NCBI GenBank assembly: GCA_963650805.1 | Contig: CAVJMG010000001.1 | Location: 372,001-436,000, forward strand | Reading direction: 5' to 3' | From: Alloenteromonas sp963650805 | Lineage (GTDB): Bacteria > Bacillota_I > Bacilli_A > RFN20 > CAG-826 | DNA: 64,000 nt | In this document: positions 1 to 7,354 of the stretch, piece after piece | Position numbering within the stretch: position 1 is the stretch's first letter | Layout: each line of letters starts with the position of its first letter | Notes under the pieces: model-generated | Told to the model about the DNA's origin: nothing | Databases searched by the model: none | The model's input: only the letters and a program-made list of their open reading frames with translations | Program-made: the position numbers and the translations under genes

Positions 1-937
1 GCAGGCAATACCCCCCATAGCCAAAGCTTGGGTTGTCGTAATAATGCCCAATCCTAGGATCTAGGGCCACTCCTTTGATGATTTCCTCTGAGGATAGCCC
101 TTTGCTTTCGGCGTACGTGTCTAGCTCATTGAAGAAGGATACCCTTAAGGCCAAGTAGGTGTTGGAGAATAGCTTCACCGACTCCGCTTCCTTATAGCCC
201 ATCAGCAATAGGGGAACGTCTTGCTTAATGGCGCCTTCTTGCAGCAAGGAGGCGAACAAGCAAGCGTCTTCCTCATCGTTTTGATGCCCAACGACGATTC
301 TAGAGGGATAGAGATTATCATAAAGGGCCTTCGATTCCCTGAGGAATTCCGGGGAGAACAGCAGACTCTTGAAACCATACCTATCCTGTATCGAAGAGGT
401 GTACCCAACGGGCACCGTCGACTTGATGACGATCAAGGCGTCGGGATTGACTCTTTTAGCCAAGGAGAGGACCTCCTCGACCTTAGAGGTGTCGAAATAG
501 TTCTTCGAAGGGTCGTAATTGGTCGGGGTGGAAACGATGATGACGTCAGCCTGCTTATAGGCGCTTTCCCCATCTAGGGTCGCATGAAGGTCTAAGGCTT
601 TAGAGGAGAGATATTCTTCAATCTCTTTGTCCACAAGCGGAGACACCCCTGCGTTGAGCTTATCGACTTTCTCCTTGTTGACGTCTACGGCGAACACCTT
701 GTTATGCTGGGCCAATAGAATTGCCAAAGATAGGCCGACATAGCCAATGCCTGCGACGGCGATGGTGAGTTTCTTCTTCTCCCCGTAATCGAGTAGACGC
801 TTGCAGGCGGAAAGGTAGGAGGAGCTCCCCTCCTCCCCGGTTTCGAGGTATTGGTAGTTCCTCCTAGACATCTTGCATACGGAGGCGGCTTGAATCTGGG
901 TAAGTCCCTTAGCGAGCCTTATTTGCTTTAAGTTCAT
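1..937 (-). CDS. HTH domain fused to UDP-glucose 6-dehydrogenase (partial, runs off left edge)
   Basis: The minus-strand frame is open from 937 to the window edge, giving about 312 residues. Residues 1-45 read as a Cro/CI-type helix-turn-helix (MNLKQIRLAKGLTQIQAASV, then a second basic helix). From about residue 52 the Rossmann motif GIGYVGLSLA begins, followed by STPTNYD, KSTVPVGYTS, SPEFLRESKAL and the substrate/active-site stretch reaching GYGGYCL. These are hallmarks of the UDP-glucose/GDP-mannose dehydrogenase family, which oxidises UDP-glucose to UDP-glucuronate for capsule sugars. The GGYC cysteine is the last thing visible; the C-terminal domain lies outside. An in-frame ATG at 955 could add six residues; neither start has a clear ribosome site. 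The N-terminal HTH is unusual and might let the enzyme bind its own promoter, where TTGCGCAA boxes lie. Confidence 0.85.
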   Translation of the reverse strand, partial: MNLKQIRLAKGLTQIQAASVCKMSRRNYQYLETGEEGSSSYLSACKRLLDYGEKKKLTIAVAGIGYVGLSLAILLAQHNKVFAVDVNKEKVDKLNAGVSPLVDKEIEEYLSSKALDLHATLDGESAYKQADVIIVSTPTNYDPSKNYFDTSKVEEVLSLAKRVNPDALIVIKSTVPVGYTSSIQDRYGFKSLLFSPEFLRESKALYDNLYPSRIVVGHQNDEEDACLFASLLQEGAIKQDVPLLLMGYKEAESVKLFSNTYLALRVSFFNELDTYAESKGLSSEEIIKGVALDPRIGHYYDNPSFGYGGYCL

Positions 938-957
938 GGGATTAGGGTAAAGCATGA

Positions 958-1017
958 ATGCGCAACTGGCAAGGTTAATAAATAGGTTGCGCAATGGTTT
1001 TCCATATAGTTGCGCAA
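958..1017. repeat. Three TTGCGCAA-type palindromes upstream of the HTH-dehydrogenase
   Basis: Perfect 8-bp palindromes TTGCGCAA lie at 987-994 and 1010-1017 (23 bp apart), with a third, one-base-off copy (ATGCGCAA) at 958-965. They sit 20-80 bp upstream of the HTH-dehydrogenase start, so they are candidate operators for its HTH domain. The 23-bp spacing also matches the arrays found before the DUF4143 ATPases, so they may instead belong to that group. Assignment is inference. Confidence 0.55.
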
Positions 1018-1159
1018 GGAAACCTTCGAACGTTCTCCAACCGTTTTTCCCGTATTCGTCTTTCTTATTTACCGGTAATTTGAATGAAATTTTGTGCTGA
1101 TTAGACAGTTTCTTTGAATTGGCAAATAATTCAGATTCCATCGCTATTTTTAGAATGAG

Positions 1160-1226
1160 ATTCCCTAAGTTGGCGCATTTCAATTCCCTAAGTTGGCGCA
1201 TTTTAATTCCCTAAGTTGGCGTTTTT
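1160..1226. repeat. Orphan direct-repeat array, unit TTCCCTAAGTTGGCGCATTT, 23-bp period
   Basis: Three copies begin at 1161, 1184 and 1207, exactly 23 bp apart; the first two are nearly identical over the whole period and the third diverges after GGCG. No ATPase or AlbA_2 gene follows directly. The form is the same as the arrays before the ATPases at 2609-3898 and 13499-14779, so this may be the leftover promoter of a lost member. There are no spacer-like unique segments, so it is not CRISPR. Confidence 0.8.
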
Positions 1227-1299
1227 ACTTAGGATGTCGAACGGAAACAACGCCAGTTCCCCTTGGCTAGCACGTCCAATCGACCCGCGCCAGAAAAAA

Positions 1300-1379
1300 G
1301 TTGGAAAAATGCAAGATTGACCCATTTTTCGGTTGGAAAAATGCAATTTTAGGGGTGTTTTATGGTTGGAAAAATGCAA
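1300..1379. repeat. Orphan direct-repeat array, unit GTTGGAAAAATGCAA, 32/33-bp period
   Basis: Three identical 15-bp copies start at 1300, 1332 and 1365. The sequences between copies differ. Like its neighbour at 1160-1226 it has no obvious partner gene. The whole interval 938-1515 carries only such arrays; no credible coding region is visible in it. Confidence 0.8.
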
Positions 1380-1515
1380 TTCAATTCCTTTTCCGAGAAT
1401 TCAAAAGCCGAAAAAGTTACGATGGCTCCGAGTCATTTGCCAAATTAATCCCTGTGTTGACGCTAAAAGCGATTGGGACAAGGCAAAACGTCATCGTTTC
1501 AACCGAGTTTCTCGC

Positions 1516-1941
1516 CTATTTCTTATGCTTTTCTAGATACGACTCTTTTAGCCTATCTATCGCCATCTCCACGCTCATCGTATGGTAGGCCAAATAAGTA
1601 ACGCGCATCGTCTTCGTGGGAGCTTGCCTATAGATTTCCTTGCTGCTTTCTCCTGTGTAAAAGTGCCATCTCCGATAAACGTATCCCATCCAATATAGAG
1701 TCTCGCGGTCGTAAGTCTCTCCGCCTATTTTCAGCTTGTCTTTAAGCTCATCGAGGATGCGTTCCATGATGTATTCTTTGCCCGCCCACTGCATGTGGTT
1801 GAATTCCGAGTCGAGGTCTCTAGCGATATCCGAGGTCATAAACGCTTTCACGAAGGAGTCACTATCTAAGCCCTTCTCAATGGACATTTCGAAAAGCTGC
1901 CCCTGCATGTCAGAAAGAGAGGATTGCAAAGCCCTATGCAT
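1516..1941 (-). CDS. Putative antitoxin partner of DUF3990 protein
   Basis: A 141-residue cytosolic protein without signal or membrane segments, rich in aromatic residues in its second half (YWMGYVYRRWHFYTGESSKE). I recall similar proteins next to DUF3990 genes, but cannot name the family with certainty. The start is placed at the ATG at 1941 because AAGGGG lies eight bases upstream; the longer GTG start at 1950 would sit directly on that ribosome site. It overlaps the end of the upstream gene by 8 bp (ATGCATAG), implying translational coupling. The role as antitoxin is inferred from this coupling and from DUF3990 genes usually having a small neighbour. Confidence 0.6.
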   Translation of the reverse strand: MHRALQSSLSDMQGQLFEMSIEKGLDSDSFVKAFMTSDIARDLDSEFNHMQWAGKEYIMERILDELKDKLKIGGETYDRETLYWMGYVYRRWHFYTGESSKEIYRQAPTKTMRVTYLAYHTMSVEMAIDRLKESYLEKHKK

Positions 1942-2587
1942 GTAGCTCACCCCTTAGGATTTCGTCGAAGTATCTTCCTTCTCTGCGGTATTTCAGCAGT
2001 GTCTCTTCCGTGAGGCTAATCCCCTCTTCTCTCCTAGCGATGCTTTTATCCCGAAGCGCCCCTAGCTCAAGAGGTGAAAGCTCTCTGCTAGAGATGATTT
2101 CAAGATGTTCGCAAGCCTTAGGCGTTTTGCAAACGTATTGATATCCCAAATCCAAAGCCGAGAGGCTACGGATGAGCGAGACATCGGTAATCTCCTTTTC
2201 GAAAAAGTTCTTCATCACGCGGTACATGCGATCGTCGGCGATATAGCCAAGCACCACGTCGTATCCATCCGTAAGACTTGCGTACTTCTTATAGATTTCG
2301 CAGCCCTTGGCTTCGTCCATATAGCCCCTATAGCAGGCAATCAGTAGCGCCCATTCAAGGTCCATCTTCATCTCCAAAACTTTAAGACCCGATAAATCGA
2401 GTTTCATCGTATATAAAACCGGTTTCTCCTCGCCACATATCAAAGTCAAAGCATCCGCGGAATCGCTGCAGAGGTAAAAGCCTTTGCCAAAATCGCATGA
2501 AGCGCGACTTATCGGCGAGATTTTGCCCGCGAGGCCCTTCTTAGAGCCGTGATAAACAATCAGGCTTTCGTCGTAATTGCGTTTCAT
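1934..2587 (-). CDS. DUF3990 family protein, probable ADP-ribosyltransferase-like toxin
   Basis: The 217-residue product opens with the DUF3990 signature: VYHGSK at residues 11-16 and, after a short gap, SRASCDFGKGFYLCSD. DUF3990 members are related to ADP-ribosyltransferases (H-Y-E class fold) and are usually found as toxin-like halves of two-gene units. It is 21 bp downstream of the ATPase gene (2609-3898) and overlaps the next gene by 8 bp, so the three probably form one transcript. No strong ribosome site precedes the ATG. Toxin activity is inferred from the family, not visible in sequence. Confidence 0.7.
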   Translation of the reverse strand: MKRNYDESLIVYHGSKKGLAGKISPISRASCDFGKGFYLCSDSADALTLICGEEKPVLYTMKLDLSGLKVLEMKMDLEWALLIACYRGYMDEAKGCEIYKKYASLTDGYDVVLGYIADDRMYRVMKNFFEKEITDVSLIRSLSALDLGYQYVCKTPKACEHLEIISSRELSPLELGALRDKSIARREEGISLTEETLLKYRREGRYFDEILRGELHA

Positions 2588-2608
2588 GGTTTGGTTTCGC
2601 TTTGTTTA

Positions 2609-3898
2609 TTAGTTTCGCAGCAAGGCCAGAGGAACGACATAAACCCCATCCTCACGTCGATAGGCGAATTTGCCCTTGGTAACAACCATCAAAAAGGCCG
2701 GGCTCTCTTTTTCTTGTTTTATGTCTTGGGAGAGTTTGACGAGCTTTTCGCAAGCTAGGTTTATGTCTTCTTCGTCCCCGAGCTTAATTTCAATTAACGC
2801 CCATTCCCCATCGTTGAATACGATGACGGCATCCGCTTCCCGGTCGTAGGAATCCCTATAATGGTATATTTTGGCGCCTATGGAATCGGCGTAGACACGC
2901 AGGTCGCGAATGGCCAAAGACTCAAACAAGAAGCCGAATGTCCTCATGTCACGGAAAAGCGAATCCGGGGTTAGCCCCAGACAAGCCGTCGCAATCGAAG
3001 GATCGACGAAATAATGGGTGGGCTTGCTTCTGACCGCGGATTTGCTGCGAAGGTTGGTGTTCCATGCCTCCATTTCCTCAATAACGTAAAGCTTCCGCAA
3101 AGACAAAAGATATTTGGAGAAGGTCTCTCCGTCGATGGAGCAATATTCAGAAAGGTCCTTAAGGAGTTCCTTCTCCGCCGATTGTCCCCCGATGTGACGG
3201 GAATAGGAGCGCATAACCGCACGGGATTTCTGGGAATCCTGACGCAGAGGAACGCTCTTTAACGAAAAAACGTCATCTTCGACCAGGCCCTCGTAGAAGT
3301 CGATTGCCTGTTGCAAAGCAACGGAGGAGTCTTCGCCAACGGATGTCGGCCATCCGCCGCGACAAATATAAGAAGCATAATCTTCAATCGTCGCTTTCGA
3401 GATCGATGGGGTGAATGTCCCCGCCTTCAAGCCCGCAAGCGAGACCGTGCCTAGACTATCCCGGCTCTCAAAAAGCGACATTGTGCGCATTCTTTTGCGC
3501 ACGATTCTCCCGGTCCCCGTATGCGTTTCATCCGCGCCGTCGCCCTTATTCGCGTCCAAGGCGTCGGTGACGCTCCCGGTCAAAATATATTGGCCGAATT
3601 CATCGTTTTCATCGATCGCGCTTTTTAGATCATCCCAAATGAAGGAGACAATCTGCCATTCGTCGATAAGGATGGGTTTTGGCCCGTAATTGAGAAAGTG
3701 CTGAATCGCGTTTTTGGCGAGCGCGACATATTCCTTGCGCGTTGAGCGAGGAAGCATGTTGATGGTTGTCGCCGCAAAACGCTCCGCGGTTCTAGATTTG
3801 CCACACCACTTAGGCCCCACAACCAAAACTGCCCCTTTGCTTTTAAGGGCAAACTCCAATGTTTGGTCAAACAAGCGAGGGATATAGTCTTTTTTCAT
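2609..3898 (-). CDS. AAA_14/DUF4143 ATPase (copy 1)
   Basis: A 429-residue P-loop ATPase. Walker A is GPKWCGKS near residue 28 and Walker B is ILIDEWQ. An ILTGS sensor-like segment follows, then a central helical region. A C-terminal PD-(D/E)XK-like part ends in EADAVIVF...ALIEIKLG, typical of DUF4143 proteins (COG1373). The cellular role of this family is not established; it is an accessory-genome ATPase. The ATG at 3898 is preferred to the longer start at 3934 because the homologue at 13499-14779 begins at the matching position. A three-copy repeat array lies 50-105 bp upstream. It appears to lead an operon with the DUF3990 pair. Closely related to copy 2. Confidence 0.85.
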   Translation of the reverse strand: MKKDYIPRLFDQTLEFALKSKGAVLVVGPKWCGKSRTAERFAATTINMLPRSTRKEYVALAKNAIQHFLNYGPKPILIDEWQIVSFIWDDLKSAIDENDEFGQYILTGSVTDALDANKGDGADETHTGTGRIVRKRMRTMSLFESRDSLGTVSLAGLKAGTFTPSISKATIEDYASYICRGGWPTSVGEDSSVALQQAIDFYEGLVEDDVFSLKSVPLRQDSQKSRAVMRSYSRHIGGQSAEKELLKDLSEYCSIDGETFSKYLLSLRKLYVIEEMEAWNTNLRSKSAVRSKPTHYFVDPSIATACLGLTPDSLFRDMRTFGFLFESLAIRDLRVYADSIGAKIYHYRDSYDREADAVIVFNDGEWALIEIKLGDEEDINLACEKLVKLSQDIKQEKESPAFLMVVTKGKFAYRREDGVYVVPLALLRN

Positions 3899-3947
3899 AC
3901 ATATGATTTTATGTGTGTCTATCAATGTTTTCAATGTTAAATCCTTC

Positions 3948-4002
3948 GTTTGTAGGTTTTTAAATCATTTGTTTGTAGGTTTTTAAATCCGATGTTTGTA
4001 GG
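3948..4002. repeat. Upstream array of ATPase copy 1, unit GTTTGTAGG, 23-bp period
   Basis: GTTTGTAGG occurs at 3948, 3971 and 3994, exactly 23 bp apart; between copies 1 and 2 and between 2 and 3 the linker TTTTTAAATC is also conserved. The array sits just before the ATPase start at 3898, where a promoter/operator would be. A repeated operator for autoregulation is the simplest reading, but the binder is unknown. Confidence 0.85.
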
Positions 4003-4397
4003 ATTTGCAGGCATTAAATCGAAACTAAAGCCGCCCAAAAAGGGATGCTGAAACGCATCAACGAGGATCGAACTAGGCTTCCAAGAATGTCTACTTTCCC
4101 CTCATGTTCTTGATTAATAATGGGTTATAGCCTTCCGCTCGATAGCCCAACGGAAAAGGTCCGTAAATCCTACATAAAACAACATTTGTCGCCGCTGTTG
4201 GAAGTTTAAGACAAAATGTTGCGTTTTCAACGTTGATTCCCAACACATTGACGCGGTGGGATTTTTCTAGGTGTCTATCCTTATTAAATAGAGGCCGAAA
4301 GAAAATCGGGCATTAAAATTAACCTTTGACAACCTAAAGGCTAATAGCCTAGTCTTATGTTTGATAACCAAAATTTTCCGCCTAACGGAGACAAATT
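4003..4397. other. Intergenic region with an imperfect inverted repeat
   Basis: No gene seen. AACATTTGTC (4181-4190) and GACAAAATGTT (4210-4220) form an inverted repeat with one inserted base. A TTGACA hexamer at 4326-4331 is a possible -35 box for the downstream exported-protein operon, but no good -10 box lies at the right distance. The gene at 4398 is preceded by GGAGACAAATT. Confidence 0.4.
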
Positions 4398-5342
4398 ATG
4401 GAAAACACAGAACCTAAAATCCTATGCCGCTTGATCGCAGGAAAAGAGGCCGCCTCGCCTTTTGCAGAGGAAGCCCTCGCCTTTTTCCAAGAGGGAATGA
4501 GGCCTTTCTGCCACCAGTATTTCGCGGGGCTCATCCCCAACGCGAAGAAGGAAGAGATTGAAAGCGCGGCCTACGAGGCCTTCAAGAAGCTCGGGGAAAC
4601 CTATTTGGGGCTCCGCAAAAAGGATTTTGACGCGTATGTCGAAGAGCATAAGGAAGAACATGATTCTGCTTTAAGCTCTTCTTTTTTCGCCTCATTCGAG
4701 GATCCTGAGCTCGCCTATAGGCTCTCGCTTCTTTCTGCCAACTACACCCTCTATACCCGCATGGGAGACCAAGCTTTGATCGTGGACCTCGAATCCAATG
4801 TCCCCCTCTCCTATATAAAGGAGGAAGAGCCTATTGTCCTCCCCGAAGAAAAAGAAGAGGAGCCGGTTAAAGAAGAAGAACCCAAAGAAGAACCTCAGGA
4901 AGAGCCCAAGGAAGAGGGACCCGAGGAGGCTGAAGAAAGCGAGGAAGAGGCCGAAGAGGAGGAAAACCCCTTCGCTAACATCAAACGCCGCACCTTCTCC
5001 GAGAAGCTCAAGAAAGCCTCCCCTGAACTCAGGAAGAACTACAAAGCCATCAAGCAGGCGGCCATCGACTGCAAGCTTAAGGGTCGCGTCTCCAAAGCCG
5101 CGGACACCTATCACCTCGGCAGGAAGACCTATCTCAAAATCACCATCGCGGGCAAAACGCTCAAATGCTATTTCGCCGTCGACGCGAAGAACTACGCCGA
5201 TACGGCGATCCCCTTGGAAGTCTCCGACAAGAAGGCTTATCAAGACACCCCCACTTTGCTCCGCGTGAAGAGCTCCTTAGCTGTTAGGCGCGCGATCTCC
5301 ATCATCTCCGACATGACCGCCGAGCCGAAGGAGAACGAATGA
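4398..5342 (+). CDS. Acidic-linker protein, unknown function, first gene of the TasA-like operon
   Basis: A 314-residue protein in three parts: a helical N-terminal region (about 1-140), a very acidic low-complexity linker of Glu, Pro and Lys (about 142-190), and a basic C-terminal domain (about 195-314) with KTYLKITIAGKTLKCYFAV followed by residues predicted to be beta-rich. No signal peptide or membrane segment, so it is likely cytosolic. The stop overlaps the next start (ATGA), so the two are coupled. I do not recognise a named family. Its place at the head of a secreted-fibre operon suggests a regulatory or assembly role, which is a guess. Confidence 0.7.
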   Translation: MENTEPKILCRLIAGKEAASPFAEEALAFFQEGMRPFCHQYFAGLIPNAKKEEIESAAYEAFKKLGETYLGLRKKDFDAYVEEHKEEHDSALSSSFFASFEDPELAYRLSLLSANYTLYTRMGDQALIVDLESNVPLSYIKEEEPIVLPEEKEEEPVKEEEPKEEPQEEPKEEGPEEAEESEEEAEEEENPFANIKRRTFSEKLKKASPELRKNYKAIKQAAIDCKLKGRVSKAADTYHLGRKTYLKITIAGKTLKCYFAVDAKNYADTAIPLEVSDKKAYQDTPTLLRVKSSLAVRRAISIISDMTAEPKENE

Positions 5343-5842
5343 TCAAGAAAGGCGTTATCATAACCCTTTTCGCCCTGTCCGGGGTCGTTTTAGGCGCAAC
5401 CGCCGCCATACCCGTTTGCTATGCCTTAAACGAGCAGTATCAAAACGTCGCCTCCTCGCAAAGTGACGGAAACGTCATGGTCAAGGACGAAGAGGTCCAC
5501 CTCTCCACCGACGAGAACCCCCTGTTCCCCGGAGATAAGAGAACGCTGACGATCGATCTCAAGCAAACGATTGAGAAGAGCAACAAAGTCAGCGTCTACT
5601 TCGATAAGTACTCAGGGCAGGGTTACGAATACCTCTCGCTGTCCATCAAAGACGAGGAGCAGACCTATATGCCTGATGCCCTCATCGAAAGCGCGACGAG
5701 CGAGTCCCCTTGGGAATTCTCCATGAAGGTAGGCAAGCAAAGCGGCCTGAGCTTCGTCTACACCTTAAGCAAAGACGTCCCAAGCACTTACGAGGACCTC
5801 GCCTTCTCGTTCACGATGCATCTAAGGGTCAATTGGAGATAA
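5339..5842 (+). CDS. Exported protein of unknown function
   Basis: 167 residues. A signal-like or anchor hydrophobic stretch (residues 5-29, IITLFALSGVVLGATAAIPV) is followed by a mainly hydrophilic beta-rich domain. The pattern FPGDKRTLTIDL near the start of the domain resembles the P-G-D-K-V motif conserved in the TasA-like proteins downstream (PGDKVTLTV at 7355-8752), suggesting a distant relative of the same beta-sandwich. It overlaps the preceding gene by 4 bp and has GGAG-containing spacing to the next. Probably a minor fibre component or anchor. Confidence 0.65.
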   Translation: MIKKGVIITLFALSGVVLGATAAIPVCYALNEQYQNVASSQSDGNVMVKDEEVHLSTDENPLFPGDKRTLTIDLKQTIEKSNKVSVYFDKYSGQGYEYLSLSIKDEEQTYMPDALIESATSESPWEFSMKVGKQSGLSFVYTLSKDVPSTYEDLAFSFTMHLRVNWR

Positions 5843-5855
5843 AGGAGAAACACTC

Positions 5856-6128
5856 ATGCTCGTATTAATCATCTGCATCTGCGTCTTAGGCTTAGCGGTG
5901 TCGGGGTATCTGACCTACGCCGGCATCGACTCGCTCATCAAAAACAAAAATGAGCCAAAGCCGGTGACGATGACGCCAAAACCCAGTTTATATCGAGTGA
6001 GGGCATACCCATTCGTTTATAAAGGAGAAGACAGCCAAAAGCCCGAAGGTCTCTTCTCCGCTTCCATCCTTCACAAAGACGAGGGGAAGCAAAAAGAAAC
6101 CGAAGAGGGCTTAGAAGAAAGGAGGTAA
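5856..6128 (+). CDS. Small single-pass membrane protein
   Basis: 90 residues with one N-terminal transmembrane helix (about 1-25, LVLIICICVLGLAVSGYLTY) and a charged cytosolic or external tail. A ribosome site AAAGGAG precedes the ATG. It lies between the exported protein and the TasA-like genes and ends 3 bp before the next ATG. Function unknown; it could anchor or assist secretion of the operon products. Confidence 0.6.
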   Translation: MLVLIICICVLGLAVSGYLTYAGIDSLIKNKNEPKPVTMTPKPSLYRVRAYPFVYKGEDSQKPEGLFSASILHKDEGKQKETEEGLEERR

Positions 6129-6131
6129 CAA

Positions 6132-6755
6132 ATGAAAAGCACGCACATCAAAGCATTGCTCATCGCTTCAGGCGTTGCCGCGCTAGCTTTAGGCGGAACA
6201 GTCGCAGGAACGTTCGCCTTGTTCCAAAGGAACACCCAAGTGGTGACCCACGTCAAGGTCGGGAACCTCAACTTCAAGTTCAGCCGCACCAACCTCAAGT
6301 ACAAAGCGCTCAGCGATAGCACGGGCTACCTCGAAGAGAAGGAAGACAAGACCGTCGTCGACTTAAGCGAAGACGGATCGAAGGCCTTCGATCTCGCTAG
6401 CTTAGCCCCGGGCAGCGAAGTGGCGTCCACCTTCGAGCTCGAGAACATCGGGGGAACCGCCTTCAAGACGAGCCTCGACCTTCTTAACGTCGAGATCAAG
6501 AAGGATGGGGTGACCGCGACCTCGGTCGATTGGCTCCAGTACGTTTCCGTCTCCTTGATCGAAGGGGAGAAGAAAACAGACTTCACCTTAAAAGACCTCA
6601 AGACAGTCAGCCTAATCGATTTGCCGAAGGGGCAGAAGACAAACTTCGTCATGAAGCTGTCCTTCGACGCCGAGCACATCGAAAACGAAGCGCAGGACCA
6701 TGACCTCAGCTTCGCGATAAGGCTCAGCTGCACCCAACTCTTAACCCAAGCCTAA
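6132..6755 (+). CDS. TasA/CalY-like SipW-dependent secreted protein (1)
   Basis: 207 residues. The N-terminus has a basic start, a hydrophobic core rich in Ala and Gly, and ends in GTFALFQRNTQ, the A-L-F type junction seen in TasA/camelysin-family proteins cleaved by SipW. The remaining ~180 residues form a beta-rich domain with APGSEVASTFELENIG, the conserved core motif of these sandwiches. TasA-family proteins form extracellular amyloid-like fibres in Bacillus biofilms. A GGAGG site ends just before the ATG. A SipW gene lies at 11040-11792 in the same cluster. Confidence 0.8.
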   Translation: MKSTHIKALLIASGVAALALGGTVAGTFALFQRNTQVVTHVKVGNLNFKFSRTNLKYKALSDSTGYLEEKEDKTVVDLSEDGSKAFDLASLAPGSEVASTFELENIGGTAFKTSLDLLNVEIKKDGVTATSVDWLQYVSVSLIEGEKKTDFTLKDLKTVSLIDLPKGQKTNFVMKLSFDAEHIENEAQDHDLSFAIRLSCTQLLTQA

Positions 6756-6767
6756 TCGGAGCAAACC

Positions 6768-7328
6768 ATGAAAAAGAACAAAGTCTTAATGGCCTCCACC
6801 ATCGTCGCCTTATTGGCCGCCAGCGGAGCGGTCGCCGGAAGCTACGCCTACTTCAGCGCTTCCAAAGACGCCCCCGCCACGGTCAAGATGGCCAAAGTCG
6901 ACCTCGAGGTCTCCATCAAAGAAAATTCCCTAGAGCTCTACTCCATGGACAAGAAGCAAGAGGGAAGCAAATTCGAAAACGGCGGAGAAGCCAAATTCAC
7001 CACGATCACCCTTAATGGAACGTCGGTGAAAGCATTGTCCCTAGACCGCGTATCCCCCGGGGATGCGGTGAAATTCAATTTGGGGATAAACAACCTCTCC
7101 AACATCGCCGTCGCCTACAAAATCAGCATCGCCTTAGCCGACGCCACGGAAGATTGCCCCTTCACCCTCACCGGGGAAGTGGCCGATTGGCAGAAGATCG
7201 CCGCCGCGGAAGCAATTCCCGACAAGCCCGTCTCCATATCCTTCCCCAAGGAAAAGGAGAACGAGTATCAGGATAAATCCTATACCATCCTGATCAACGT
7301 CAACGCGATCCAGGCTAACGCCGTCTGA
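6768..7328 (+). CDS. TasA/CalY-like SipW-dependent secreted protein (2)
   Basis: 186 residues with the same build: hydrophobic signal (about 5-25) ending AGSYAYFSASKD, then a beta-rich domain with SPGDAVKFNLGINNLSNI and a closing IQANAV. It is shorter than Bacillus subtilis TasA (261 residues). It is 12 bp behind the previous gene and presumably co-transcribed. Likely exported and assembled with the neighbouring proteins. Paralogue of 6132-6755. Confidence 0.8.
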   Translation: MKKNKVLMASTIVALLAASGAVAGSYAYFSASKDAPATVKMAKVDLEVSIKENSLELYSMDKKQEGSKFENGGEAKFTTITLNGTSVKALSLDRVSPGDAVKFNLGINNLSNIAVAYKISIALADATEDCPFTLTGEVADWQKIAAAEAIPDKPVSISFPKEKENEYQDKSYTILINVNAIQANAV

Positions 7329-7354
7329 TTCGAAAATCCTTAGAAAGGTAAAAT

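Noticed and set aside
958..1379. Repeat arrays as CRISPR
   Set aside because: Units are 8-20 bp with near-identical or very short linkers, no 25-40-bp spacers and no cas genes in the window.
1301..1588. 95-residue frame starting in the GTTGGAAAAATGCAA array
   Set aside because: Its start is made of the repeat units and it runs into the end of the convergent antitoxin-like gene.
4692..5268. Frames overlapping the acidic-linker gene (Phe-rich and Arg/Lys-rich products)
   Set aside because: They are by-products of the GAA/GAG-rich linker in other frames.
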